In this document: one piece after another, positions 8,745 to 17,949 of the stretch
Numbering within the stretch: the first letter of the stretch is position 1
Layout of the letters: the number at the start of each line of letters is the position of its first letter
DNA from: a bacterium
GTDB taxonomy: Bacteria; Patescibacteriota; Patescibacteriia; Patescibacteriales; Patescibacteriaceae
DNA length: 64,000 nucleotides
Assembly (NCBI GenBank): GCA_029570385.1
Contig: JAKPXD010000020.1
Span: forward strand, 1 to 64,000
Reading direction: 5' to 3'
The notes under the pieces: generated by a model
Told to the model about the DNA's origin: nothing
What the model saw: the letters and a program-made list of their open reading frames with translations, nothing else
Database searches by the model: none
Position numbers and translations under genes: made by a program

Positions 8745-8832
8745 CGACCTTTGGGGCAGAGTCAAAAATATTTTTGTCTCGGCAGGTTTTACGCCTAAGC
8801 CACCTGCTGTCTGCGACGAAGTATTACATTAT
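8711..8832 (-). ncRNA. Ribosomal protein L10 leader
   Basis: Cis-regulatory leader of the rplJL mRNA. On the minus strand it contains CGTCGCAGACAGCAGGTGGC and, after a short loop, CCTGCCGAGAC. This is the conserved core of the known bacterial L10 leader family, in which CAGCAGG pairs with CCTGC. The kink-turn-like L10 binding region is followed by the terminator hairpin. Exact ends are estimated from the promoter position and the terminator. Confidence 0.85.
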
Positions 8833-8836
8833 TTTT

Positions 8837-8865
8837 ATCTTAAAGGGAAATAATTAATCTGTCAA
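8837..8865 (-). promoter_or_regulatory. Promoter of rplJ-rplL
   Basis: On the minus strand a perfect TTGACA (8865 to 8860), 17 bases, then TAAGAT (8842 to 8837). Transcription would begin near 8830, just ahead of the L10 leader core. A small inverted repeat AAGTTT-ACG-AAACTT (8864-8878) borders the -35. Confidence 0.85.
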
Positions 8866-8904
8866 GTTTACGAAACTTCGGTTTGACTGATAAAGCAGGT
8901 TTAT

Positions 8905-9816
8905 TTATTTCAAATATTTAGCTTTATTAGCTTTGTGCTCTTCAAAATTACGGCTAAACACTGTCTCACCGTTATCGGGGCGAGTTAAGAAAAAATTATA
9001 ATCATTACTGGTTGGATAAATAGCAGCATTAAGAGCCTTGAGGCTGGGGCTACTGATTGGCCCCAGTGGCAGGCCGTCATTAATATAAGTATTATAGGGA
9101 GAATCAATTCGGGTTTCTTCGTAGGAATATTGCGGTTTATTTTCACCAAGAATATAAGCTAAAGTGGCGCATGATTCTAGGCGCTGGCCGTTTTTAATTC
9201 GCCGCCAGAAAATATCCGCAACTATTTTCATATCTTTTTCGCTACGCACTTCCTTTTCTAGTAAAGAAGCCATGGTAACAATCTGGTAAATTGTCTGGCC
9301 TTGGCGTTTAATATCTTGACGCATTTTTGTGTTCAGCTGACGGTCAAAGTTATTTAATAGTTTAATAATCACCTCTTCTGGACTTGATGATGGATGGAAA
9401 CGATAGGTATCGGCAAATAAATAGCCCTCCAGGCCTAGATATTTCGGCTTATCTTGTAGAAACTCATAGCGGTCGGAAAAATCCTGCGGCCATTTATTAA
9501 CTGGCAGTGATTGGTAATTTTTTTTGGGATAACCGCTAATTTGTAAAAAATCGTCAGCGCTGAAATTAAGCTGGCTATCGGCTAATTTATTGGCAATCTG
9601 CTGGCTATTCCAGCCTTCAATCAGGGTTACTAAGCGATCGGCTTGTTGATTGGCCTGTTCTTGCCAATAATTAATCCGTGCCCGGCGGTTCTCTAACTTT
9701 TTAGTTATATAATAAAGTCCGCTGAAGATTCCGCCAAAGATAATAATTGAAACTAACCAAACTAGATAAACAGTTGACTTTTTTTGCGGTGGATAATTGT
9801 TATAATAAGTTGACAT
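8905..9816 (-). CDS. mltG: Endolytic transglycosylase MltG (YceG-like)
   Basis: Membrane-anchored lytic transglycosylase that cleaves nascent peptidoglycan and ends glycan strands. The 303 residues have one N-terminal membrane helix (TVYLVWLVSIIIFGGIFSGL). A LysM-like region follows, then the YceG domain with GYLFADTYRF, the catalytic glutamate in MASLLEKEV (near residue 187), IFWRRIKNGQRLESCATLAY and the closing YNTYINDGLPLGPISSPS block. The gene begins at the base after the manC stop, so the two are co-transcribed. Length is slightly short for the family, but all hallmark motifs are present. Confidence 0.96.
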   Translation of the reverse strand: MSTYYNNYPPQKKSTVYLVWLVSIIIFGGIFSGLYYITKKLENRRARINYWQEQANQQADRLVTLIEGWNSQQIANKLADSQLNFSADDFLQISGYPKKNYQSLPVNKWPQDFSDRYEFLQDKPKYLGLEGYLFADTYRFHPSSSPEEVIIKLLNNFDRQLNTKMRQDIKRQGQTIYQIVTMASLLEKEVRSEKDMKIVADIFWRRIKNGQRLESCATLAYILGENKPQYSYEETRIDSPYNTYINDGLPLGPISSPSLKALNAAIYPTSNDYNFFLTRPDNGETVFSRNFEEHKANKAKYLK

Positions 9817-10905
9817 TTAGAGATATTTATCTAGTGATTCTTTTTTTAAATCATCAATAATCTCTTTGGTATTGATAGAATTTTTTAGCGATGAAATAAA
9901 AAGAACATCACCAGTATCAATAATAGCTAAATCGTTAACATCGTTAATTACTATTAGTTTGTCAGTCAAATTGCAGTATACTAGATTATTATTGGATTTT
10001 TTAGTTATTACTCGTCCTTTGGTAACATTATCGCTGACTTCGGTAGCTAGAATATTTTTTAGAACTGGCCATTTGCCTAAGTCGCTCCAGCCAACGCGGT
10101 TGGATACACTCATCGCTAGCTTATCCGCCTTATTAGTAATAGCTGATTCAATAGAAATTTTATCTAATTGGCCATAAAGGCGGCGGACTTTTTCGTTGTC
10201 GCCGTAATTAATTAGCAAACCAACCACCTCTTGACAAATCTGATACATTGTCGGCTGTAACTTGGCAAATAAGTCGGCGATAGTCTGTAAGCGCCAGACA
10301 TACATACCAGTGTGGCAATAATAGATTCCTGAATCAATGAGTTGGCGACAATAATCTTCATTGGGTTTTTCAACGACATTACAGACTGTAAAAATTGTTT
10401 CCTGGCCAATGCTTTGCAGGTTCTGGCCAGCTTTAAGATAGCTGTAGCCAGTGTCAACATAGGCTGGTTTAACAGCAGGAGTCAGGATATAATCGGGGTT
10501 TTGTTGTAAAAATTGTTCGCTAACCAGCAGCAAGTCAGCAAAAGCTTGATTGTCGGAAATATAATCATCAGATGGCAAAGACGCAATAATATCATCAGGC
10601 TGGCAAAAATGTTGCAAATAACAAACCTCTAAACACATCGCCGGTCCGGTATTACGCGATTCACTTTCAACAATAATATTGTTAAGCTTAATTTCCGGGA
10701 CTTCAACTTTAACCCGTTTAACCATCAATTCATTAATGGAGATAAATAAATCATCGGGTTGTTGCAAGATTTCAGCTACTCGCTCATAGGTAGTGCGCAA
10801 CATTGTTTTATCACCAAGTAGCGCTTGAAATTGCTTAGGATTATTCTGACGGCTGAACGGCCAAAGACGTGTTCCTAACCCTCCAGCTCGGATAACTATT
10901 TTCAT
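9817..10905 (-). CDS. manC: Mannose-1-phosphate guanylyltransferase
   Basis: Makes GDP-mannose from mannose-1-phosphate and GTP for glycan or surface polysaccharide synthesis in the cytoplasm. The N-terminus has the nucleotide-binding signature AGGLGTRLWPFSRQNNPKQF. SLPSDDYISD follows as the family's metal- and sugar-binding region, then VEKPNEDY and the GWSDLGKWPVL block. The 362-residue length matches the short type that lacks a fused phosphomannose isomerase domain. It is immediately followed by mltG. The first strand reads KIVIRAGG instead of the common ILAGG, a minor variation. The exact sugar-1-phosphate is inferred from the family. Confidence 0.9.
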   Translation of the reverse strand: MKIVIRAGGLGTRLWPFSRQNNPKQFQALLGDKTMLRTTYERVAEILQQPDDLFISINELMVKRVKVEVPEIKLNNIIVESESRNTGPAMCLEVCYLQHFCQPDDIIASLPSDDYISDNQAFADLLLVSEQFLQQNPDYILTPAVKPAYVDTGYSYLKAGQNLQSIGQETIFTVCNVVEKPNEDYCRQLIDSGIYYCHTGMYVWRLQTIADLFAKLQPTMYQICQEVVGLLINYGDNEKVRRLYGQLDKISIESAITNKADKLAMSVSNRVGWSDLGKWPVLKNILATEVSDNVTKGRVITKKSNNNLVYCNLTDKLIVINDVNDLAIIDTGDVLFISSLKNSINTKEIIDDLKKESLDKYL

Positions 10906-10920
10906 AATTTAGGATTATGA

Positions 10921-10965
10921 TTGACTAATTGTATTATAGCCGATTAATTATCTTTTTGCTATAAT
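10921..10965. promoter_or_regulatory. Divergent promoter region between manC and the DUF212 gene
   Basis: A plus-strand extended -10, TGC followed by TATAAT (10960-10965), faces the DUF212 gene. A minus-strand TATAAT (10938 to 10933) faces manC. No good -35 is visible for either, so the plus-strand promoter probably relies on the extended -10. Confidence 0.55.
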
Positions 10966-10996
10966 GAAAAAAACTTAAATATAAAATTTTAAGTCT

Positions 10997-11425
10997 ATGA
11001 AAATATTAATCGCTCCCTTAGCAGCTGCAGCTATAGCCCAGTTTAGTAAAGTTTTTATTAAAAGCAATAAGCAGAAGTTATCTTGGTCCACCTTATGGGT
11101 TTATTCGGGTATGCCATCGGGTCACGCGGCAATGACGGTAGCCTTGACCACTATTATTGGCTTGGAAAAGGGTTTAGATTATCCGGGCTTTGCTATTGCG
11201 CTAGTTTTTACTTTACTAATTATTCGTGATGCAGTTGGCTTGCGCCGGCAATTAGGTAATCAGGGATCGGTTTTAAATGATTTAGTTGACGATTTAGAAG
11301 ATGATAATTATTTAGACAAACGCTATCCGCAATTGCTGGAAAAAATTGGTCACACTCCAACGCAAATTGCTGTCGGAGCGTTAATTGGTCTAGTGGTAGC
11401 AATTTTTATTTACTATTTTAGTTGA
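10997..11425 (+). CDS. DUF212 family membrane protein (acid phosphatase/haloperoxidase-related)
   Basis: Small integral membrane protein of 142 residues in the family related to vanadium haloperoxidases and PAP2-type phosphatases. The conserved features are SGMPSGHAAMTVALTT near residue 38, IIRDAVGLRRQLGNQ near residue 75, and the final EKIGHTPTQIAVGALIGLVVA helix. Three or four membrane helices are likely. The biochemical role of the family is not settled. It stands alone on the plus strand, and its last eight bases overlap the end of the convergent thrombospondin type 3-like gene. No separate terminator is seen. Confidence 0.88.
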   Translation: MKILIAPLAAAAIAQFSKVFIKSNKQKLSWSTLWVYSGMPSGHAAMTVALTTIIGLEKGLDYPGFAIALVFTLLIIRDAVGLRRQLGNQGSVLNDLVDDLEDDNYLDKRYPQLLEKIGHTPTQIAVGALIGLVVAIFIYYFS

Positions 11426-12083
11426 CTTGTGGTCGTGGGCGACCAAAGATTTGTTGATAATCATCAATGCCGTCGCCGTCGCTATCAGCTTTACGAGGAT
11501 TAGTTCCGCGAATTTCTTCTTCAAAATTAGTAACGCCGTCTTTATCTAAGTCATCATCGGTCAGACTGATACCTTGCCGGTGTGCTTCAGCGTCATTGAT
11601 ACCATCTTGGTTGGTGTCGACCGAATAAGGATTGGAGCCTAGCTCTAATTCTTGTTTATCGCTCAGACCGTCGTTATCACTGTCTAAATCACCTTCTCCA
11701 AGTGGATTGCTTAAGCTCATGTATTCATCATAATCGCTAATGCCGTCGCCGTCGCTGTCGACTTTATTCGGATCGGTGCCTAATGATTTTTCTTCCCAAT
11801 CACTTAAGCCGTCGCCGTCGCTGTCAGCCTTTTCTGGGTTGCTGCCAAATTCTTGTTCAGCCGCATTACTTAAACCATCACCATCTAAATCATCGGCCGT
11901 TTTAAAATCAGGCTGTTTGTTCAGTGGCTGACTGTTTATATTTTCATTATTATTGGTCAATTCGACTGGTGATTTTTTGGGTAAAAATAGCCGCCAGACA
12001 ACAAGACCGACGATTATCAACAGAATAATCGAGGAAATAATAATTGGCCAGCGATATTTAGTAGTTTGTTCCATTTGCTTCAT
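11418..12083 (-). CDS. Membrane-anchored protein with thrombospondin type 3-like calcium repeats
   Basis: Surface protein of unknown function, 221 residues. One membrane helix lies near the N-terminus (IIISSIILLIIVGLVVWRLF), with the rest outside. From about residue 60 to the end it is a chain of Asp-rich repeats, each with DxDxDGLSD or DSDGDGISD followed by E-x2-x-G-x-P. This is typical of thrombospondin type 3 or bacterial calcium-binding repeats, which are likely calcium-stabilised. About six repeats are visible. It follows the 1306-residue cysteine-rich secreted protein by nine bases and is presumably co-expressed. A similar protein (45610-46290) accompanies the other giant protein. Confidence 0.85.
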   Translation of the reverse strand: MKQMEQTTKYRWPIIISSIILLIIVGLVVWRLFLPKKSPVELTNNNENINSQPLNKQPDFKTADDLDGDGLSNAAEQEFGSNPEKADSDGDGLSDWEEKSLGTDPNKVDSDGDGISDYDEYMSLSNPLGEGDLDSDNDGLSDKQELELGSNPYSVDTNQDGINDAEAHRQGISLTDDDLDKDGVTNFEEEIRGTNPRKADSDGDGIDDYQQIFGRPRPQVN

Positions 12084-12092
12084 AGTTACTTA

Positions 12093-15000
12093 TTAATGAG
12101 TGGCTACATAATAAAGCATATTAATCAGAGCCTTTTGTTCATTGTCGTTGATTGATCCAGTATGACCAAGCATTATATGCTCTACTCGTCCGCAAGTTGT
12201 TGCCCAGAATTTAGTATTAATATCGCCGCCATGAAACCATATTTTTAGCCCATCGGCACTAGAACATAAAGACGGATTTGGTAATGATCCGCTAGTGTGT
12301 GTAAAATTCACTACAAAAGAATCATCCATTATATATGGCTTATTAAACATTAGGGCAGAGGCTGGCGTTGATGCTTGGTTAATATTTTTGCTAATATTAT
12401 TATAATTATAACTTGTATTTTGATAGTTGGCCAGTGAGATGCCGGCGTAACCAGCTAATCTGTTGAAATTATTATGACTACCACCACAAATTGTTCCTGA
12501 CTCTTGCCAAATAGTATCATGGCCAAAAATAACACCACCACCGGCATTGATAAATCTTTCCGTTGAACTGGCGGCATTAGGCGACAGATCCCTTCCTCCA
12601 GCCAGTTGATCAGTGCCGTCGCCGCTACCATTACAGTCTTGAAAGCCGAAAACAATAACATTATATGAACTAGTTGGATTGCTGTTAGGTATATAAGTGG
12701 CTGGTGAGGCATTAAAATCAGCTAAAGAGACAGCCGTGATGGTGGCGGTTTTGGTAATATAATTGTTTTTATTGTTATTAATGATATTTTGTAAATCAAT
12801 TAAATTATTATTGCCCGGATGGACCTGCAAAATTTTTAGACGACGTCCTTTTTGACAGCTATCATCACAAAATTCAGTGGCATCATCCCAATTAGGGGGT
12901 CGCATATTAAAATCACAGGTCTCATAGGCTCCTTCTATAACGCCATTACCGCAGTAAGTATTGTCAGACCGAATATTTTGACAGGAGGTTAATGATACAT
13001 CATCAATATTCAATTTATTACCATCGTTAGGTAAATTGTTTTGGCCGATAAAAATAGATAAATATAAGTTATTAGCTAATTGGTTAAGGTTTTGATAATA
13101 AGTAAAACTACCCAGGTATGGTCTGGTGTGGAATGATGTATAGTTGCCCGGGACAATTAAATTACTAGTACTAGTTACTAAATAACTATAATTGATGCTT
13201 GGATTATTACCGATACTCCAATGGATTTGATTAGTTGGATTGGTGGTTGTCGGATGTAAAAAATTAGCCGAGCCTTTATATTTAAATCTCAGAACATAAC
13301 TTTGGTTAATATTTAATCCAATATTAGTAATATTCCAAGTTAAGCCGGTTAAAGATTTACCACCATAGGCTGTGCAGTTGCTATTGCTGGTATAGTTAAG
13401 ATTATTACAAACATTCGGCCAAATGTAGTTGGGCGCTGCTGACTGGCGGTCTTGCACCATTTTAGCTGATTTAGGGTCGCCGCCAGCACTAGTCGTGGGA
13501 TCAATTGTGCTCTTAGCAAAGCTGCCATTAGTGGCCACGGCGGGACCTAAATGGTTAAAAATACCACGGGCAAAATTGTCGAACCAAAGCGGACTAGTAT
13601 AGAGCCATGCCTTGTCGTCGATGTAGCCGTTGCAATCATTATCCAAGCCATCATATTGCGTGCAATTATCCGGTTGGCCTGGATTAATATTGATACCGTC
13701 ATCAGCGCTATTAGCTAGATTATCGGCACCATTTGGTCTGTCCTCGCAATCAACAGCTGTATTGGTGCAGTTAGTGTATTTTTTGATGCCGTAGCCATCG
13801 CCATCTTGATCATAACAACTAGTTTGACAATTTTGCGTTAGACAAACAGCGATAAATTGGTCGTAGTAAGCTTGATCTATATTAAGATTACCAGTTCTTG
13901 ATTTAAAAACGGAGAGAGGTTCCAACGGGTCGCATTTTTCAGATTGTTCCTGAACGATTCCATCGCCACAATAACCGCCGGTTTGTAAACAGTTTTTACA
14001 ACGATGGGGATTGGTTGGCGAGCTGGTGGCTGAGGGATCGGGATTAACGCTATTACCAGCCCAAGCGCAATCCTTTTGATTATTGGCACAATCGCAATTC
14101 TCAATACCATCTTTAATTTGGCCATCACCGCACCAACCGTCAGTAACTTGACAGGTGGTGGCTGAACAGGCGTATTGCTTAGTTGAACTAGAATTAGCTG
14201 GAGTGGGCACAGTATAAGTGCTTCCTTCGCAAGTTTCACCATAATCATAATCAACTACTGCGTCACCGCACCAACCGCCGGTAAATTTGCAGGCGTTGAC
14301 TGTACCCGGTTGACCGCATTGGTAACGTTGAATCCCGTTATAGGTTGAGCTGGGGTCAGGATTGGGACTATCGATTGGCCGATCACAATCTTCGTTAATT
14401 TGGGTATTGGCACTAGTCTGAATAATATGGTCGCCACAATAACCGCCAGTAAATGTACAGGCGTTTGGACTTATTGATTCATGACAGGCATACTGTCTAT
14501 TGGGACCAGAATCATTGGTCTTAGTGGCTATTCCGTTGTTGCCATCGCATTGTTCGCGGTTAACAGTAAAATTTTGTCCGTTTTGAATAATATTATCACC
14601 GCACCAGCCACCGGTAAATTTACAGTACTGATTACAGCTATACTGCTTATTAGGACTAGAATCATGGGCATTAGCTGCTACACCCAAATCACCTTCACAA
14701 TCTTCATTGGGATCAATTAAATTATTACCACAAAGTCCATGGCCAATAATTATGGAACAAGTTTTAGTGCTAGTGGCGCCCAGGCTATCACTAGTATTTA
14801 ATATTAAATCATAACGACCATCTGGTCCGGCGGTGGCGGCCGAAATTTTGAGTTGTCGGCCGGAATTAACTAATTGAACGTTTAAATGACTCCAACCACT
14901 TAACTGATTATGGTTAATTATAGAATTGATAGTATCGCCTTCATTATCAAAAATTTCAGCATAAGCAGAAAAAGCTTGTCCGGCCGTGCCTCTTATTACC

Positions 15001-16013
15001 GGGCAATTAATTACCGGCCCTTGATTAGTATAGTTATTAGCGCAGGCATAATTGGTAATATTTTGGTAATTGGTTTCAAAATTAGCACATAAAGTATAGC
15101 GGGTATTATTAATTAACTCATATTGATAGACTCGGCTGTTTTCGGGTAGTGTCGGCCAAGTGGTAGCAAAAGATCGTTGTTGCTCGTTCCAGCCGGTTAT
15201 TTGGTTGTAACCGCTAGGAGAAGTACCAAGACGATTAATTGGGTCAACCGGTAGGGCTGTTTTCATTTTAACAGCCAAGGTTTTCTGCCAGCTCGGCCAA
15301 ACTGATAATGTTTTGTTGACCAAATAAGTTCCAGACTCTAGGCTGGGATAACGCTGATAAGTTTGTCGGTATTGTTCTAATTTGGTTTTCATTGCTGATA
15401 AGTCGATCAATCGTTTGGTGTCTCGAACCACTCTAGCTTTCAAGCTGTCACAAATTTGTCCAGACTGGCAATCTCGATCAGATAAACAACTAAGATTGCC
15501 GCCGCTATTAGAACAAACACCGGGCTGGCTATTAATATTTTGATTAAAGCGCCAATTAGCTAGGATTTGCCCAAAAATATCGACCGTTTCATTAGAAATA
15601 TTTTGGTTAAAGGAAATAATGACCATGATTGGTTTTAGACAATTCGACTCAGCGCTTATACTCTGGCAAGAAGTTATATTAGCGGCAGCCACATAAACCG
15701 TTCGATTGTCTCTCACCGCATCATAACCATCTACTAATAGCGATTGTAGTGATCGCTTAGCTCCAATATTTTGAGTATACCAAGTTCGAGGACTGAGATT
15801 ATTAGCATTGTCAAAGATTCTGATGGCAATAGCATCCGGACTGACCGATGGGACGGTTTGGGTGCTTGAAGTTATCCTATTGGTAGTATCGGTATTTATT
15901 AATCTTAATCCCTCAACTGCCAGCAGATTGTTGGCTGCCAAAGCCGGCAATGTTAAACTAGCCAAAACTAAGGTTATTAGGCTAGCAAATAAGAAGCGGG
16001 AGTGGGTTGGCAT
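12093..16013 (-). CDS. Large secreted cysteine-rich repeat protein
   Basis: Predicted surface or extracellular protein of 1306 residues, function unknown. A signal peptide with an ALA-type cleavage site opens it (SLTLPALAANN). Residues about 430-700 hold six repeats of the CGD-type cysteine-rich unit (GGWCGDNIIQ, GGYCGDHIIQ, GGWCGDAVVD and others, each followed by ExCD). A seventh is near residue 1018 (YCGNGVIEGAYETCD). These match the Myxococcus-type/DUF4215 cysteine-rich repeats. Around residues 731-805 lies a MopE-like putative metal-binding motif (DQDGDGYG...DCDD-type, ending NDCNGYIDD). Residues about 830-1010 resemble a jelly-roll carbohydrate-binding module. The last 250 residues (LKILQVHPGN...GGGVIFGHDTIW) look like a ThuA/glutamine amidotransferase-like fold. 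It has its own promoter. Confidence 0.75.
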   Translation of the reverse strand: MPTHSRFLFASLITLVLASLTLPALAANNLLAVEGLRLINTDTTNRITSSTQTVPSVSPDAIAIRIFDNANNLSPRTWYTQNIGAKRSLQSLLVDGYDAVRDNRTVYVAAANITSCQSISAESNCLKPIMVIISFNQNISNETVDIFGQILANWRFNQNINSQPGVCSNSGGNLSCLSDRDCQSGQICDSLKARVVRDTKRLIDLSAMKTKLEQYRQTYQRYPSLESGTYLVNKTLSVWPSWQKTLAVKMKTALPVDPINRLGTSPSGYNQITGWNEQQRSFATTWPTLPENSRVYQYELINNTRYTLCANFETNYQNITNYACANNYTNQGPVINCPVIRGTAGQAFSAYAEIFDNEGDTINSIINHNQLSGWSHLNVQLVNSGRQLKISAATAGPDGRYDLILNTSDSLGATSTKTCSIIIGHGLCGNNLIDPNEDCEGDLGVAANAHDSSPNKQYSCNQYCKFTGGWCGDNIIQNGQNFTVNREQCDGNNGIATKTNDSGPNRQYACHESISPNACTFTGGYCGDHIIQTSANTQINEDCDRPIDSPNPDPSSTYNGIQRYQCGQPGTVNACKFTGGWCGDAVVDYDYGETCEGSTYTVPTPANSSSTKQYACSATTCQVTDGWCGDGQIKDGIENCDCANNQKDCAWAGNSVNPDPSATSSPTNPHRCKNCLQTGGYCGDGIVQEQSEKCDPLEPLSVFKSRTGNLNIDQAYYDQFIAVCLTQNCQTSCYDQDGDGYGIKKYTNCTNTAVDCEDRPNGADNLANSADDGININPGQPDNCTQYDGLDNDCNGYIDDKAWLYTSPLWFDNFARGIFNHLGPAVATNGSFAKSTIDPTTSAGGDPKSAKMVQDRQSAAPNYIWPNVCNNLNYTSNSNCTAYGGKSLTGLTWNITNIGLNINQSYVLRFKYKGSANFLHPTTTNPTNQIHWSIGNNPSINYSYLVTSTSNLIVPGNYTSFHTRPYLGSFTYYQNLNQLANNLYLSIFIGQNNLPNDGNKLNIDDVSLTSCQNIRSDNTYCGNGVIEGAYETCDFNMRPPNWDDATEFCDDSCQKGRRLKILQVHPGNNNLIDLQNIINNNKNNYITKTATITAVSLADFNASPATYIPNSNPTSSYNVIVFGFQDCNGSGDGTDQLAGGRDLSPNAASSTERFINAGGGVIFGHDTIWQESGTICGGSHNNFNRLAGYAGISLANYQNTSYNYNNISKNINQASTPASALMFNKPYIMDDSFVVNFTHTSGSLPNPSLCSSADGLKIWFHGGDINTKFWATTCGRVEHIMLGHTGSINDNEQKALINMLYYVATH

Positions 16014-16045
16014 ATAGCTTATTTTTGTTTATATTTATCTTACAT

Positions 16046-16074
16046 ATTATAGCAAATAGCCAATTATTGGCCAA
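16046..16074 (-). promoter_or_regulatory. Promoter of the 1306-residue secreted protein
   Basis: On the minus strand TTGGCC (16074 to 16069), 17 bases, TATAAT (16051 to 16046) with TGC directly in front (extended -10). A short inverted repeat of GCCAAT with ATTGGC lies between the two boxes and could be an operator. Confidence 0.75.
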
Positions 16075-16082
16075 GCTTTAGA

Positions 16083-16955
16083 TTATTTTTGACAATTGGG
16101 ACAAAAATGAGTTCCTCGGCCAGCCAGTTTTATTTTATTTAGCGGTTGTCCGCAAACTAGACAATTTTGTTTGGAGCGGCCATAGACTTGAAGTTGTTGT
16201 GAAAAATTACCGCTTTGGCCACGGCCATCACGATAATCGCTAAATGAGGTACCACGGTAAGCTACCGCGGTGGTTAAAATTTTAACGATTGATGAGTGTA
16301 GTTTCTTAATTTCAATCATCGTTAGCGTGCCAGCTGGTCGACTGGGCTTGATCCCGGCCGCAAAAAGGCTCTCGTCAGCATAAATATTACCAATACCGGC
16401 TAAACAATGCTGATCTAATAGCACCTGCTTAATTTTGGTTGTTGGTTTCTTTTTTAAGATTAATTGCAAATCAGTCCAGGAAAAATTAGAGCTTAACGGT
16501 TCTATTCCTAAGCGTGTTTGGTATTGTAACCACTCTTGTTTATTCATTAATTTAACCCAGCCGAATTTACGACTATCATTAAAAAATAACCGATCATGAT
16601 TCGATAATTCTATAATTAAACGGGTTGATTTATTTGGCCAGCTAGCTTGGTTACTACTCAATAAATCTGTAGTTGGGTGTCCGCCGGCTAGCCACTGCTC
16701 GTTACTTGTCCAAATTAGTTGCCCAGTCATTTTAAGATGGACGACCAAGTAATAATTATTAGCTAGTTCAATGACTAGATTTTTAGCACGTCGGAAAATA
16801 TTAGTAATGGGTTGCCCAATAATTAATTGTAATGACGGCTTAGTATTTAGATTTTTTAGTCGGCTATCTAAAATTTGCAGCCGTATAATATATTTGTTCA
16901 TTATCAGTGGCTGCAAATCATTAACAATCGTCTGTACTTCGGGCAACTCAGGCAT
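16083..16955 (-). CDS. mutM: Formamidopyrimidine-DNA glycosylase
   Basis: Removes 8-oxoguanine and other oxidised purines from DNA and nicks the abasic site. The N-terminus MPELPEVQTI supplies the catalytic Pro2 and Glu3. The substrate-contact Lys lies in the VVHLKMTGQL region. The DNA-binding helix-two-turns-helix includes the conserved QHCLAGIGNIYADESLF. The C-terminal zinc finger is complete (CLVCGQPLNKIKLAGRGTHFCPNC). The 290-residue length is normal. It follows the PfkB kinase gene by three bases, so the pair is co-transcribed with htrA upstream. Confidence 0.97.
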   Translation of the reverse strand: MPELPEVQTIVNDLQPLIMNKYIIRLQILDSRLKNLNTKPSLQLIIGQPITNIFRRAKNLVIELANNYYLVVHLKMTGQLIWTSNEQWLAGGHPTTDLLSSNQASWPNKSTRLIIELSNHDRLFFNDSRKFGWVKLMNKQEWLQYQTRLGIEPLSSNFSWTDLQLILKKKPTTKIKQVLLDQHCLAGIGNIYADESLFAAGIKPSRPAGTLTMIEIKKLHSSIVKILTTAVAYRGTSFSDYRDGRGQSGNFSQQLQVYGRSKQNCLVCGQPLNKIKLAGRGTHFCPNCQK

Positions 16956-16958
16956 AAA

Positions 16959-17945
16959 TTAGCGAATTAGTTTACTGATATTAATTAATCCAGACTGAGC
17001 GCCACGTTGGCTGATAGCTGCCGCCGCCTGTTTGGCAGCCAGATATAAAGATTTTTTAAGGCTATTAGTTTTGATTAGACAACCTAATAAAGTCCCGCCA
17101 AAAGCATCGCCGACGCCAGTGGTATCAATAATTTTTTTGACTGGTAATGCCGGCTGATGAATAGTTGTTTGACCATCATAAGACCAAGCTCCTCGGGAAT
17201 CAGCGGTAATGACTACTATTTTGGGACCATAGCACCATAAACGTTGAATAAGTTTTTTCATATTTTGGCCATAGTCGGCTAGCTGTTTATTATCAAACGG
17301 ATGGCTAGCTAATAATTGCAAGGCTTCATCTTGATTAATAATTAATAGGTCAGTTTTTTCTAAAAATGGCCGCAGTTTTTTAAAGCCGGCCGTCAATTGG
17401 GCTTGTCCAGGATTCCAAGCAATCTTTTTATGACTTTTAAAAATGGCTGTTAAATTTTTTAACCAGATTTTACCGCTTAAAGACGAAACATAAAGCCAAT
17501 CACTGGCCAGCTGTTTGGCAGCTGATGAAGTTATTGATAGATGATCATTGGCTCCGCGATAAGCAATAATTGTATGCTCCCCGTCTTGGCCGATTAAAAC
17601 AACCGACACGGCTGATTGCTGCCGGTCAATTATTTGGCACAACCCGGTATCTATTTTATGGCTTTTGAGATTATTAATAATATCTTGACCGCGACGATCA
17701 GATCCAACAGCTAGCCAGCTGGCGACACTAAGGCCGCATTGCTTGATAGCCATTGCCAAATTAGCTGCGCCGCCACCATATTCTACAAAACTCTCATCTA
17801 CAATCGTCTTAGCTCCATACTCAATGGCTAATAATTTTTTAGCCAAAATTTCGCGACGATTATCAAGCAGACGATAATCATTAATTAGAAAAGAAAGATC
17901 TTCAGTGGCTCCGCCGATAGTGATAATGTCAAACTTTTTTTTCAT
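16959..17945 (-). CDS. PfkB-family sugar or nucleoside kinase
   Basis: Cytoplasmic ATP-dependent kinase of the ribokinase family, 328 residues. The N-terminal GGATEDLSFLIN and the YGGGAANLAMAIKQCGLSV block form the substrate side. The C-terminal PfkB signature DTTGVGDAFGGTLLG near residue 280 carries the catalytic Asp and anion hole. The substrate cannot be decided from sequence; adenosine, ribose or fructose-type sugars are all possible. The stop lies three bases before mutM, and the start is four bases after the htrA stop, indicating one operon. No unusual features. Confidence 0.88.
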   Translation of the reverse strand: MKKKFDIITIGGATEDLSFLINDYRLLDNRREILAKKLLAIEYGAKTIVDESFVEYGGGAANLAMAIKQCGLSVASWLAVGSDRRGQDIINNLKSHKIDTGLCQIIDRQQSAVSVVLIGQDGEHTIIAYRGANDHLSITSSAAKQLASDWLYVSSLSGKIWLKNLTAIFKSHKKIAWNPGQAQLTAGFKKLRPFLEKTDLLIINQDEALQLLASHPFDNKQLADYGQNMKKLIQRLWCYGPKIVVITADSRGAWSYDGQTTIHQPALPVKKIIDTTGVGDAFGGTLLGCLIKTNSLKKSLYLAAKQAAAAISQRGAQSGLINISKLIR

Positions 17946-17949
17946 AGAC

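Noticed and set aside
8864-8878. Inverted repeat as terminator of mltG
   Set aside because: The AAGTTT/AAACTT hairpin has no T run on the minus strand and overlaps the rplJ -35, so it is not a convincing terminator.
11600-11960. Asp-codon repeats as a CRISPR or DNA repeat array
   Set aside because: The repetition follows the calcium-binding peptide repeats in frame, without constant repeats and unique spacers.
13900-14740. Tandem DNA repeats in the 1306-residue gene
   Set aside because: Similarity is at the protein level (CGD cysteine repeats), and the DNA copies are well diverged.
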